From positions 4,402,001 through 4,466,000 of the forward strand of contig NZ_CP022752.1 of the NCBI RefSeq assembly GCF_002263515.1: 64,000 nt of DNA. The letters are read 5' to 3'. The notes under the pieces were generated by a model. The model saw nothing but the letters and a program-made list of their open reading frames with translations, was not told where the DNA came from and did not search any database. Both the position numbers and the translations under genes were made by a program. This stretch comes from Actinopolyspora erythraea (GTDB taxonomy: Bacteria; Actinomycetota; Actinomycetes; Mycobacteriales; Pseudonocardiaceae). Positions 46,751 to 60,863 of this stretch are shown here, piece by piece. Each line of letters begins with the position of its first letter. The first letter of the stretch is position 1.

Positions 46751-48463
46751 TCACCGCCGCAGGGCGGCCGGTGCGTGCGAGGGCACCGCCGGATCCTTGG
46801 GCGGCACGGGCGCCACTCGCCGGTACTCCTCCGACTGGGAGGGGCGCTGGTCCGGTTCGCCCTTGTTCGGCCACATCGAGAAGGCCCGTTCGGCCTGCGC
46901 GGTGATCGTCAGGGAGGGGTTCACCCCGAGGTTGGCGGTTATGGCCGAACCATCCACGACGGACAGATCCGGGTAGCCCCACGCGCGGTGGTACGGATCG
47001 ATCACGCCGTGCTCGGGGTCCGAGCCGATCGGACAACCACCGATGAAGTGCGCGGTCATCGGGATGTCGAACAGCTCACCCCAGGTCCCGCCCGCGATGC
47101 CGTCGATCTCCTCGGCGGCCAGTTCGTTGGCGCGTTCCCCCGCCGGGATCCAGGTGGGGTTCGGGGCACCGTGCCCCTGCCGCGAGACGAGCTTGCGGCG
47201 GCCGAACAGCCCCTTGCCCAGCCTGGTCCGCAGCGAGTTGTCCAGGCTCTGCATCACCAGCAGGATCACCGTGCGCTCGCTCCAGCGCCGCACCGAGAGC
47301 AGCCGCAGCGTCGTCAGCGGCCGCGTCAGCGCCGTGCGCAGCCACTGCCGCCAGCGGGGCTTGTCCACACCCCCCGTGGTGGGAAGGGTCTGCAGCAGGC
47401 CCATGGCGTTGCTGCCCCTGCCGTAGCGCACGGGCTCGATGTGGGTGTGGTCGTCCGGGTGGAACGAGGAGGTGATCGCCGTTCCGGTGGAGAAGTCCCG
47501 CTCCGGGTCGACCGAGCGCCGCTGCGCACCGATGATCGCCTCGGAGTTGGTCCTGGTCAGTTCGCCCAGCCTGGGGGAGAGCCGGGGCAGCTCACCGCGC
47601 TGCTCGCAGCGGTGCAGCAGGTTCTGCGTGCCCCACGTCCCCGCCGCGACCACGACCTGGTCGGCGGTGAAGGTGCCGCGCTGCCCGCGCGACACGGCCC
47701 CGGTGCGTTCGGTCCGGACTCGCCAGCGGCCGTCCGAACCCTTGTGCATCCCGCTGACCGTGGTCAGCGGCCACACCTCCGCCCCTTTCGACTCGGCCAG
47801 GTAGAGGTAGTTCTTCATCAGGGTGTTCTTGGCACCGACCCGGCAGCCGGTCATGCAGGCGCCGCACTCGGTGCAGCCGGTGCGTTCCGGACCGGCTCCG
47901 CCGAAGTAGGGGTCGGACGCGTTCTCCCCCGGCTTGCCGAAGTACACCCCGACCGGGGTGGGGTGGCAGCTCTCGCCCACGCCCATGCGGTCCGCCACCC
48001 GCCGGATCACCCGGTCGGAGGGAGTTTCGCTGGGGTTGGTGACCACGCCGAGCATCCGGCTCGCCTGGTCGTAGTGCGGGGCGAGCTCGTCCTCCCAATC
48101 CGTGATGTGGGCCCACTGGGAGTCCTCGAAGAAGGGCTTCATCGGCCGGTAGAGCGTGTTGGCGTAGACCAGGGACCCCCCGCCTACCCCGGCCCCGGCG
48201 AGGATCAGCACGTTCTGCAGCATGTGGATGCGTTGGATGCCGTAGCAGCCGAGCTTCGGGGCCCACAGGAAGCGGCGCAGGTCCCAGGACGTCTTGGGAA
48301 ACTCCTCGTCGGCGAATCTCCTGCCCGCTTCCAGGACCGCCACCCGGTAGCCCTTCTCGGTGAGCCGCAGCGCGGCCACACTGCCGCCGAAGCCGGAGCC
48401 GATCACGACCACGTCGTAGTCGCCGCCTGAAGTCTTCCCCCGAAGGTGTCCCCGATCACTCAT
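46751..48463 (-). CDS. GMC-family FAD oxidoreductase, ChoD-like
   Basis: 570 residues with FAD-binding Rossmann motif [12 protein letters not shown] near the N-terminus, an internal Cys-rich segment [11 protein letters not shown] (which resembles an iron-sulfur site and is typical of the ChoD subgroup) and the C-terminal GMC signature [19 protein letters not shown]. The position next to guaB3-guaB2 is that of M. tuberculosis choD (Rv3409c), a putative cholesterol oxidase. Sterol oxidation is not proven for that family, so I call the activity uncertain. The ATG at 48463 follows a TACTCT box at ~8 nt, so the transcript may be nearly leaderless. Confidence 0.88.
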   Translation of the reverse strand: MSDRGHLRGKTSGGDYDVVVIGSGFGGSVAALRLTEKGYRVAVLEAGRRFADEEFPKTSWDLRRFLWAPKLGCYGIQRIHMLQNVLILAGAGVGGGSLVYANTLYRPMKPFFEDSQWAHITDWEDELAPHYDQASRMLGVVTNPSETPSDRVIRRVADRMGVGESCHPTPVGVYFGKPGENASDPYFGGAGPERTGCTECGACMTGCRVGAKNTLMKNYLYLAESKGAEVWPLTTVSGMHKGSDGRWRVRTERTGAVSRGQRGTFTADQVVVAAGTWGTQNLLHRCEQRGELPRLSPRLGELTRTNSEAIIGAQRRSVDPERDFSTGTAITSSFHPDDHTHIEPVRYGRGSNAMGLLQTLPTTGGVDKPRWRQWLRTALTRPLTTLRLLSVRRWSERTVILLVMQSLDNSLRTRLGKGLFGRRKLVSRQGHGAPNPTWIPAGERANELAAEEIDGIAGGTWGELFDIPMTAHFIGGCPIGSDPEHGVIDPYHRAWGYPDLSVVDGSAITANLGVNPSLTITAQAERAFSMWPNKGEPDQRPSQSEEYRRVAPVPPKDPAVPSHAPAALRR

Positions 48464-48987
48464 GAACGTGAGAGTAGAACAGATTACTCACCAGTAGCCA
48501 TAGCTGAGCGGCTCCCGGGGGCACATTTTTCGGCCGGATCCGGCCCGGCCCGACAACGCGGCAGGGCAACGGCACGCACCCGAGTGCGCACCGCCCCGCC
48601 GCTCAACCGGTCAAGAGCACCGCGCGCCCGGCGCGCCGGAGTCGATCCCGAACAGTGAAAAACGGTCCTGAACCGGTTTCCCGATGCAGCTGCCCCTACC
48701 AGCTGCCGCATGCGACGGAGCCTCGGGCGGGGGACGGCGGTGTCCCCGAAGTGGTTCCCGGGAAGCGGGATGCTCGGCCGGGCGGTGCGAAACCTTCCGC
48801 CTTCGGCGTTTCAGGAGAGTCCGGACCAAGGTGACCGGTTCGACGCGAAACACCGCCCCGGTGGCTGGGTCGGCGCCTTGCCGCGTTGGGCCGACTGGTG
48901 AGCAGCGACCTACGCGGCGAGCGGCCCGGCCTCGCGATGCGTCCGACTCAGCCACCGGCTACCCGGCCGAACGAACAAAGCGCCCAC
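48464..48987. other. 524-bp intergenic stretch upstream of the GMC gene
   Basis: No protein-like frame. It must hold the promoter of the GMC gene and end of guaB3 transcription; I see no strong hairpin or operator. Confidence 0.4.
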
Positions 48988-50118
48988 TCAACGACAAAGC
49001 ATCAGGCCGACCTTCTGGAACTCCTTCAGCTCGGAGTAGCCGGTCTTGGCCATCGAACGGCGCAACGCACCGAACAGGTTCAACGTCCCGTAGGGATCGC
49101 TGCTCGGCCCGAACAGCAGCGTCTCCAGGTCCACCCCGGCGCTGTTGAAGCCGACGACCTCGCTGCGCGGCAGATTGGGATGCGCCGCCGCCGCCGTCCA
49201 GTAGTACCCCTGCCCCGGTGCCTCCGAGGTCTCGGTGAGCGCCTCACCCAGCATCACCGCGTCGGCACCGCAGGCGATCGCCTTGGCGATGTCACCGGAG
49301 TAGAACAGCCCGCCGTCGGCGATGACGTGCACGTAGCGCCCACCGGTCTCGTCCAGGTAGTCCCGTCGCGCGGCCGCGGCGTCGGCCACCGCCGTGGCCA
49401 TCGGCACCCCGATCCCCAGCGTCTGGGTGGTGGTCGCGGAGCGGGACTGCCCGAAACCGACGATCACCCCGGCCGCACCGGTGCGCATCAGGTGCATCGC
49501 GGTGCGGTAGTCGCCGACACCGCCCGCGATCACCGGAACGTCGAGCTCACCGATGAACCGCTTGAGGTTCAGCGGCTCACCGTCGCGGGAGACGTGCTCG
49601 GCGGAGACGATGGTGCCCTGCACCATCAGCACCTCGACACCCGCGGCCAGCAGCGTGGGGGTCAGTTCCTCCGCGTGCTGCGGGCTCACGCGCGCGGCCA
49701 CCGTGACACCGGAGTCCTTGACCTGCCTGACCGCCTCGGTCAGCAGGTCGGTGCGGACGGGCGCGGCGTGCAGCTGCTGCAGCATCGCGATCGCGGCGTC
49801 CGGCCCGTCGCCCTCCTCGGCGGTGCGCACCACCTGGGCTAGCTCTCCCTCCACGTTCTCGTGCCGGGCCCAGAGCCCCTCGGCGTTGAGCACCCCCAGC
49901 CCGCCGAGCTCACCGATCCGGATCGCCGTGGCCGGTGACACCACCGCGTCGGTGGGGTGCGTCACCAGCGGAATGTCGAGTCGGTAGGCGTCGATCTGCC
50001 AGGCGAGTGAGACGTCCTTGGAGGAGCGCGTACGGCGCGACGGGACGATCTCGACGTCGTCCAGGTCGTAGCCGCGCATGGCCGTCCGGCCCATCCCGAT
50101 TTCCACAAGATCCCGCAC
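48988..50118 (-). CDS. guaB3: GuaB3-family IMP dehydrogenase/GMP reductase-like protein
   Basis: 376 residues with GTG start at 50118 behind AAGG. The TIM-barrel fold of IMPDH is seen ([37 protein letters not shown]). The catalytic loop of true IMPDH (G-S-I-C-T-T) is replaced by G-F-G-Q-S-R-S-A-T-T-T, so there is no catalytic Cys in that place. There are no CBS domains. GuaB3 proteins occur in Actinobacteria and cyanobacteria; whether they act as IMPDH, GMP reductase or regulator has been debated. It follows guaB2 downstream, as in M. tuberculosis (Rv3410c-Rv3411c). Confidence 0.9.
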   Translation of the reverse strand: MRDLVEIGMGRTAMRGYDLDDVEIVPSRRTRSSKDVSLAWQIDAYRLDIPLVTHPTDAVVSPATAIRIGELGGLGVLNAEGLWARHENVEGELAQVVRTAEEGDGPDAAIAMLQQLHAAPVRTDLLTEAVRQVKDSGVTVAARVSPQHAEELTPTLLAAGVEVLMVQGTIVSAEHVSRDGEPLNLKRFIGELDVPVIAGGVGDYRTAMHLMRTGAAGVIVGFGQSRSATTTQTLGIGVPMATAVADAAAARRDYLDETGGRYVHVIADGGLFYSGDIAKAIACGADAVMLGEALTETSEAPGQGYYWTAAAAHPNLPRSEVVGFNSAGVDLETLLFGPSSDPYGTLNLFGALRRSMAKTGYSELKEFQKVGLMLCR

Positions 50119-50193
50119 TGGTTTCCTTCCCGCGGTGCCGCTGTGCTGTCGAAGGGGTGTGGAGTTCCCACCGGGGTCACCCGGCCGGGGAGG

Positions 50194-53869
<3,676 letters not shown>

Positions 53870-54442
53870 TCAGACCACCTCCTCCGCGGACAGCGTCTTT
53901 CGCAGCCGGGCGAGCGCACGGTGTTGTGCCACACGCACCGCTCCCGGCGTCGAACCGACCGCTTCGGCGGTTTCCTCCGCGGACAACCCGACGACCACCC
54001 GAAGCAGCAGGATCTCCCGCTGCTTGGCGGGCAGAACGCGCAACAGCTGTGCCATCCTGCCCGAAAGCTCACCCTGTATCGCTCGCTGCTCCGGTCCGGC
54101 CTGGTCCTCCGGGGTCTCCGGAGGATCCGCGACCGGTTCGGACCGGTTGCGAGCCGATGCACGGTGCGCATCGGCCACCTTGTGCGCGGCGATGCCGTAC
54201 ACGAACGCCAGGAACGGCCGTCCTTGGTCCCGGTAGGTCGGCAACGCCGTCAACACGGCGAGGCACACCTCCTGGGCGACATCGTCCGCCGAAGCGAACG
54301 TGCGTTCGTTTCGACCAACCCTGGCGCGGCAGTACCGCACCACCAAAGGACGGATTTCCGCCAGTAAGCGCTCGATCGACTGGCGATCGCCGTCGATGGA
54401 GGCGCTGACAAGAGCGTCCAGCCCGTCCCCCACGTTGCTCAT
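53870..54442 (-). CDS. sigD: ECF RNA polymerase sigma factor SigD
   Basis: 190 residues, usual length for an ECF sigma. Region 2 shows D-D-V-A-Q-E-V-C-L-A-V and the -10-binding L-P-T-Y-R-D-Q-G-R-P-F-L-A-F-V-Y-G-I-A-A-H-K-V-A-D; region 4 shows L-P-A-K-Q-R-E-I-L-L-L-R-V-V-V-G-L-S-A-E-E-T-A-E-A-V-G-S-T-P-G-A-V-R-V-A. It is preceded by bldM and whiB3 genes and followed by its antagonist RsdA, as in both mycobacteria and Streptomyces. It presumably responds to envelope or starvation signals after RsdA cleavage. Confidence 0.93.
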   Translation of the reverse strand: MSNVGDGLDALVSASIDGDRQSIERLLAEIRPLVVRYCRARVGRNERTFASADDVAQEVCLAVLTALPTYRDQGRPFLAFVYGIAAHKVADAHRASARNRSEPVADPPETPEDQAGPEQRAIQGELSGRMAQLLRVLPAKQREILLLRVVVGLSAEETAEAVGSTPGAVRVAQHRALARLRKTLSAEEVV

Positions 54443-55199
54443 CGCAGACGCCAGCCTCGGTGTTACGCGTTGACTCGATCGAAGTTGCCCGGATACGTGC
54501 TCAGCACGCTGATCCCGTGGTCACACTACCGTTTCGGTGCAGCGCTCCGTACACCGAGTGGCCCGGGTGAGCAGCGGGCCGCGACGGGTGGACGAACGGG
54601 ACGAACGGAACCGTCACCACGAGGGGCGCGCGGCCACGCGAGCACGGCGAACCGCATTTTCGCCGGTCAACGGGTCACGCCAGGCTGACGCGGCTGGAAG
54701 GGCCTCGGAGTTGCCTCCACCGCCCGAGCGGGGATGCCGCACCGGACGAGGTCGAAAACGGGGCATCCGTCCTCGCGAGGAGTGCCCGTGACGTCGCCCA
54801 CGCTCGCCCGAGCGGGGCAGCTGGAGGTGGCGGGCCCCGTTCCGGGGAACGAGTCGTACGGGCGGCGAACCGGTCCCGCCGGAACCGTTGAGCTCCTCCG
54901 GCGGGGACGCGAGAACTACCCGTCGGGTGGCCCCGACTTCTCCGGGAGGCCGAAAGGACGGTAGGTCCACTCGGAGCGGGACGGGCTCGACCACGGAAGA
55001 TGGTGCCCTTCGGTGCCGGATGCGGCGAAACACCCACCGCGCGAGGGGAGCGTCGCGGGGTTCGCCGGGTCGCGCTCCGACGGGAGACCGAGGAGGTGGT
55101 GCGGCTCACCGCTCGTCACCGCGAGCCCCGCGACGAGAAGCGGCGGAGGGGTCGCGCCACCTCGACCCCCTCGACGGCCGGCCGGGGTCGGAGCCCCGG
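54443..55199. other. 757-bp intergenic stretch between bldM and sigD
   Basis: No protein-like frame on either strand; the sigD promoter must be here. I see no repeat or RNA gene I can defend. Confidence 0.4.
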
Positions 55200-55796
55200 T
55201 CAGGCCACGAGACCACGACGAAAGCCGTGGGCGACCGCCTGGGCCCGGTCACGGACACCGAGCTTGCGGAACAACCTCCGCGCATGGGTCTTGACCGTGT
55301 CCTCTGACAGATACAGCTCGCGGCCGATCTGGCCGTTGCTCTTGCCCTGCGCCATGCCTCGCAGCACCTGAAGCTCGCGGTCGGTGAGCTGCACTCCAGG
55401 GTCGGAGGGCTGCCGGGGAGCTGGAACCGAGGTACTCGCCAGGGTGTGGGCCAGCGCGGCCACGAGTTCGGGCCTGGAGGCGTCCCAGCGCAGATATCCG
55501 CGCGCTCCTCCCGCGATCGCGGCCGCGATGCTTCCGGCGTCGTCCGGAGCCCCGAAGACGATCACGTTGGCCTGGGGGTGGGCGGAAACGAGCCTACGGG
55601 TGGCTTCCACTCCGTTGGGCACCGCGCGCTGGGTACCCACCAGAACGACGTCGACCGCCTGCCGGGCGAATCGGGAGAGCAGCTCGTCACCGTGTGCCAC
55701 ACAGTCGATCCGGCTCACTCCCGGTACAGCCGACATCACACGGGTGAGCCCCTCCCGGACGCTCCGCCGGTCATCACAAATCAAGACCGTCGTCAC
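55200..55796 (-). CDS. bldM: BldM-type atypical response regulator lacking the phosphoacceptor Asp
   Basis: GTG at 55796 with GGGAG 6 nt upstream gives 198 residues. The receiver-like part begins T-T-V-L-I-C-D-D, with D8/D9 kept, but the phosphorylation position reads V-L-V-G54-T instead of an Asp. The Lys position in G-Y-L-R-W-D is Arg. The LuxR helix-turn-helix L-T-D-R-E-L-Q-V-L-R-G-M-A-Q-G-K-S-N-G-Q-I-G-R-E-L-Y-L-S-E-D-T-V-K-T-H-A-R-R-L-F-R-K-L-G is near-identical in pattern to Streptomyces BldM, and the gene lies between whiB3/whiD-like and sigD genes as in Streptomyces. Regulation by phosphorylation is excluded; dimerisation or partner binding is likelier. Confidence 0.8.
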   Translation of the reverse strand: MTTVLICDDRRSVREGLTRVMSAVPGVSRIDCVAHGDELLSRFARQAVDVVLVGTQRAVPNGVEATRRLVSAHPQANVIVFGAPDDAGSIAAAIAGGARGYLRWDASRPELVAALAHTLASTSVPAPRQPSDPGVQLTDRELQVLRGMAQGKSNGQIGRELYLSEDTVKTHARRLFRKLGVRDRAQAVAHGFRRGLVA

Positions 55797-56075
55797 GGGA
55801 ACTCCCTTCCTACAGGCGAGTGAACGTTCCACCTCCCTCATCGGACACAACCGGACGGAGCTTGACCCGCGTGTCGCGCCAACTGGCCACTTTCGAGTGA
55901 TAAACACGCCGAGTGGACCTCACCGGAACGGAGTATTCGACCCGTAAGAATTTCACCCGTTCCGGGGTATATTCCACGGCACGCCCACTACCTGCGATGT
56001 TCACCCGAACGAACCCCACAGAAAGTCCTTTTCGGACAATCAACCCCCCTGCGGGGCGCCCTTCGGCGATCTATT

Positions 56076-56091
56076 TGTGATCTATATCACC
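56076..56091. promoter_or_regulatory. CRP/GlxR-like site
   Basis: TGTGA-TCTATA-TCACC matches the actinobacterial CRP/GlxR consensus TGTGA-N6-TCACA with one mismatch. It overlaps the stop of the MerR gene and lies ~280 bp before the bldM start, in an AT-rich part. Confidence 0.45.
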
Positions 56092-57373
56092 ATTGACTTT
56101 CGGTGGTGTTCCGCACCAGCTCGCCGAGCCGCTCCAGCGCCCTTTCCCAGGAGTCGAGGTGCTCCACCTGCTCGGGCAACGCCTCGGGTGACCAACCACC
56201 GCCCGCCGCGAACACCCGGACCCGCTGACGCGGCTGGGGAAGCCCCGTGACCAGCCTGGGGTCGGCGAAGGCCGAGTACTCGGACCACACGAGCACCGCC
56301 GCGGGGGCCGTACGCCTGATGGCCGCTTCGAGCCCCTCCCGGGGCAACGCGGGGGCGAACAACCGATGGCCGACACCGGCGTGCGCCAGCGCGGCGGCCA
56401 GCGCCAGCAGGTCCGTGGACTGCTGCTCACCCGTGGCGGAGGCGAGCAGCACCGGACGCGGGGTGCTCGGCCTGGGGGCGTCGGCCATCACCGAACGCAG
56501 CGCCGTGGCCGCGGCGTCCTCCAGCAGCCTGGGCAGCTCGGAACCGCTCCCGGTGCGCTCCCGCAGCTCGGACAGCGCCCGGAACACGGGGCGGAGCACG
56601 TCGCTGCGCGTCACCCCGACCCCGTCCCGCTCGACGCTCCTGCGCAGGATGCGCTGCGCGGAGAACGTGTCCAACGCCAGCACGGCACGCCCGAGACCGC
56701 GCGCGAGCGGGTTCGCTCCGCCGAGCCGCAGTCCTCGACCACCGGTGTTGGCCGTGTCGACCCGTTCGACGGGCGCGGCGTCGTCCTCGCCGAGCACCCC
56801 GCTCAGCAGCACCGCGCCGTCCTCACCCACGTCGACCACGGAGCGCGCGGCCGGACCCGGCTCCGGATCGCCCCCGGGCGGCTCGCACGGGGAGGCGTCG
56901 ACGGAGGGATCCCCCTCCGGCCTGCCCGCGCTCATCGCGACCGTCGCCCCGCCGTGCCGCACGGCGGTGGCGTGCGCGTAGCGGGCCGCCTCCGCCGGAG
57001 AGGCCCCGCGCAGCAGGGCGTGCTGCATCAGCTCCAACCGGGCGACGTCCTCCGGACCGTAACGTCGGTGCCGCCCGGAGGAGTGCTCGGTGGGCCCGAG
57101 CCCGTACCGACGGTCCCAGGTACGCAACGTAGCGGGAGCGACCCCCAGCCTGCGCGCGACGGCCGCCACCGACAGCTTCGGGGCGACGGGACCGTCGGCC
57201 GTCACCCGCTCGTCGGGCCCGCACCCGTCGCCTCCGGAGTCGTTCGCGGTGGCGGACACAGCTCCGCACGCGGACGATTCGGCGTCCACAGCCGACCACC
57301 TCGTCACCTCGACCACATCATCAACGGCCATGTTCGTGGTAGCGCACGCGTCGAGGCAACCCGGCATGGTCAT
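56087..57373 (-). CDS. MerR-family regulator with degenerate cobalamin-binding-like C-terminus
   Basis: The ATG at 57373 has GGAG 10 nt upstream and gives 428 residues; a later ATG at 57331 is possible. The MerR helix-turn-helix is L-S-V-A-A-V-A-R-R-L-G-V-A-P-A-T-L-R-T-W-D-R-R-Y-G-L-G-P (~residues 66-95) followed by the H-R-R-Y-G wing. A ~90-residue Gly/Asp/Pro linker leads to a CarH/LitR-like helical plus Rossmann C-terminal region (residues ~215-420). In cobalamin-binding relatives this region has a G-E-x-H loop; here it reads G-E-Q-Q, so cobalamin coordination through His is not expected. It is divergent from whiB3 with ~140 bp between. Confidence 0.7.
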   Translation of the reverse strand: MTMPGCLDACATTNMAVDDVVEVTRWSAVDAESSACGAVSATANDSGGDGCGPDERVTADGPVAPKLSVAAVARRLGVAPATLRTWDRRYGLGPTEHSSGRHRRYGPEDVARLELMQHALLRGASPAEAARYAHATAVRHGGATVAMSAGRPEGDPSVDASPCEPPGGDPEPGPAARSVVDVGEDGAVLLSGVLGEDDAAPVERVDTANTGGRGLRLGGANPLARGLGRAVLALDTFSAQRILRRSVERDGVGVTRSDVLRPVFRALSELRERTGSGSELPRLLEDAAATALRSVMADAPRPSTPRPVLLASATGEQQSTDLLALAAALAHAGVGHRLFAPALPREGLEAAIRRTAPAAVLVWSEYSAFADPRLVTGLPQPRQRVRVFAAGGGWSPEALPEQVEHLDSWERALERLGELVRNTTESQW

Positions 57374-57417
57374 CGCAATGTCACTCCAACGTGACCCACC
57401 TTTGCCAGCCAAAAGGG

Positions 57418-57446
57418 TTGAACAAGCTTTGACTCGGTTTTACTGT
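57418..57446 (+). promoter_or_regulatory. Promoter candidate for whiB3
   Basis: TTGAAC (57418-57423), a 17-bp spacer and TACTGT (57441-57446), followed by a ~65-nt leader to the whiB3 ATG. Confidence 0.45.
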
Positions 57447-57516
57447 GATCCGTGCGAGGCTGCGGTAACACACCGTGGCAGGGAGGGGACCCACCGAATT
57501 GGAGGTGGTCGTCGCA

Positions 57517-57819
57517 ATGGCGGACACACGACGTCTTCCCGGGCCGAACGCCGATATCTGGGACTGGCAGATACAGGGCCTGTGCCGGGGAATGGACAGC
57601 GCTTACTTCTTTCACCCGGACGGGGAGCGAGGACCCGCCAGAGCCAGGCGTGAGGCCAAGGCGAAGGAAGTGTGCCATCGCTGCCCGGTCCTGGAGCAGT
57701 GCCGCAGGCACGCACTCACCGTGCAGGAGCCCTACGGCATCTGGGGCGGGCTCTCGGAGTCGGAACGCGAGGTAATGATCAAGAACAGCCGCAAGACGGA
57801 CGCACCGCTGCCGGTGTGA
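57517..57819 (+). CDS. whiB3: WhiB-family iron-sulfur transcription factor (WhiB3/WhiD)
   Basis: ATG at 57517, 10 nt after GGAGGT, preferred over the GTG at 57475. 100 residues with four cysteines C23, C53, C56 and C62 in the C-x29-C-x2-C-x5-C pattern that binds a [4Fe-4S] cluster, the W-D-W-Q motif, and G-I-W-G-G-L with a basic C-terminal tail (K-N-S-R-K-T) for DNA contact. Synteny with M. tuberculosis Rv3416 and S. coelicolor whiD supports the assignment. It would partner with a housekeeping sigma factor and respond to redox or NO. The MerR gene is divergent. Confidence 0.92.
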   Translation: MADTRRLPGPNADIWDWQIQGLCRGMDSAYFFHPDGERGPARARREAKAKEVCHRCPVLEQCRRHALTVQEPYGIWGGLSESEREVMIKNSRKTDAPLPV

Positions 57820-58331
57820 CCGGAAGCTCCGACGGACGCGCTCGCGGCCGACCTTCCACGCGGTGGTGGATTCGAGGCACTCGCCGAGCGGGAGACGCCG
57901 GCACGGGAGTGCCCGCCCGCCGACCGCGAGGACGCGGCGACACCACCCGGGTGCGGTGCGACCGGCGGGGAATCCCGGGAGGAGGTCACGCGGGGGGTCG
58001 AACGACCCCGTTCCCGTGTTCGGGAGCGGGGCGGGGGACGCCACGAGCACGACCGGACAGTCGGCTCCGGGGACCCGGGTGCCCCGGCACCCGAGGTCAG
58101 GGACTCCGCCGAGGTCGGCCGTACCCGTCGTGAGGGGAACTTCCCACCCGGCCTCCCACCGGAGCACGTATCCCCTGCCGACGAACACCGGCTCCCAGGA
58201 GCGGAGGCCGGGGATCGATCGGCATCGGCACTTCCGATGCCCGCCAGGCCGTGTCGCGGCGAGCGGGGAGCCCGCCGACGTGTCGGAGTCAACGGGGGGA
58301 GCACGTCGACGGCTCACGGGACCGCGACACA
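57820..58331. other. ~510-bp intergenic stretch between whiB3 and groEL
   Basis: No protein-like frame is seen before the groEL terminator at 58332-58365. Confidence 0.4.
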
Positions 58332-58365
58332 AATCGGGGCGGCACCGTCCGGTGCCGCCCCGATT
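58332..58365 (-). terminator. groESL terminator hairpin
   Basis: A perfect 16-bp stem AATCGGGGCGGCACCG with its complement around a 2-nt loop. On the minus strand it is followed by a TTTGTGT tract, 54 bp after the groEL stop. Confidence 0.75.
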
Positions 58366-58418
58366 CCTGTGCCGGTGGGCCCGTCGGACCGGGGTCCACG
58401 GGTCCGGGCCGGTGAGCT

Positions 58419-60029
<1,611 letters not shown>

Positions 60030-60266
60030 TCAACAGCCCTTCAGCGTGCGTGCCGGGATGTCTTGTTCGCCGAACGGGCGCGCAGTCGTGGCGAGAGCGC
60101 GCGGCCGTTCCCTCGGCCGCCTGCCTGCGTCCGGCGAGACAGCGCTCGCAGGTGAACCGCCCCGGAAGTCCGCGTCCGCAGACCGCCGGGGCGGCTACTG
60201 CCCACGAGGACGTTCACGTCCTCCGTCGGTCGGCGAGAGTCACTCGCCGGTCTGACGAACCACTCG

Positions 60267-60557
60267 TCAGTTGACGACGGCCAGCACGTCGCGGGCGGAG
60301 AGCACCAGGTACTCCTCGCCGTTGTACTTGACCTCGGTTCCGCCGTACTTGGAGTAGATGACGACGTCGCCTTCGTTGACGTCGAGGGGGATGCGGTTGC
60401 CCTTGTCGTCCACACGACCGGGGCCGACAGCCAGGACCTTGCCTTCCTGCGGCTTTTCCTTGGCCGTGTCCGGGATCACGATGCCGGACGCCGTCGTCGT
60501 CTCGGCCTCACTTGCCTGGACAACGATCTTGTCCTCAAGCGGCTTGATGCTCGCCAC
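60267..60557 (-). CDS. groES: 10-kDa co-chaperonin GroES
   Basis: GTG at 60557 follows GGAGG with 7-nt spacing. 96 residues; features are [13 protein letters not shown], the mobile loop [15 protein letters not shown], the [14 protein letters not shown] region and the final L-S-A-R-D-V-L-A-V. It caps the GroEL ring. A CIRCE operator upstream puts the groESL operon under HrcA, and co-transcription with groEL1 is likely. Confidence 0.97.
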   Translation of the reverse strand: MASIKPLEDKIVVQASEAETTTASGIVIPDTAKEKPQEGKVLAVGPGRVDDKGNRIPLDVNEGDVVIYSKYGGTEVKYNGEEYLVLSARDVLAVVN

Positions 60558-60661
60558 GGTGTGACCTCCACCTTCTGGGGTCTTCGAAGCGTTGGCTGGA
60601 TTCCTGACGGCTCCGTGGCTCCCCGCCGTCGCGGGTGCCGGGGCGCTCCGGCGCCGTTCGT

Positions 60662-60688
60662 CTAGCACTCTACCGGGGCGAGTGCCAA
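60662..60688. promoter_or_regulatory. CIRCE operator (HrcA)
   Basis: On the minus strand: TTGGCACTC-N9-GAGTGCTAG, close to the CIRCE consensus TTAGCACTC-N9-GAGTGCTAA, ~105 bp upstream of the groES start. Confidence 0.85.
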
Positions 60689-60863
60689 CCTTCAACACGG
60701 CCCTGCCGAAAACCCGTTCCCCCAGGCCCGGGGCAACTCTCTCACCCGGATGCCGGTCGACACCGGCTCACACTCCGTTCAGGCTGTGCTGGCGCGATAT
60801 ACGAATAAATCTCACTTTTATGCGGCACGCTCTCCACCCGAACCGTTCGACGGAGGGAACCGG

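Noticed and set aside
60770..60863. PHO box upstream of the first PhoD gene
   Set aside because: Only a single GTTCAGG-like heptamer is present; the direct repeat pattern of PhoP sites is missing.
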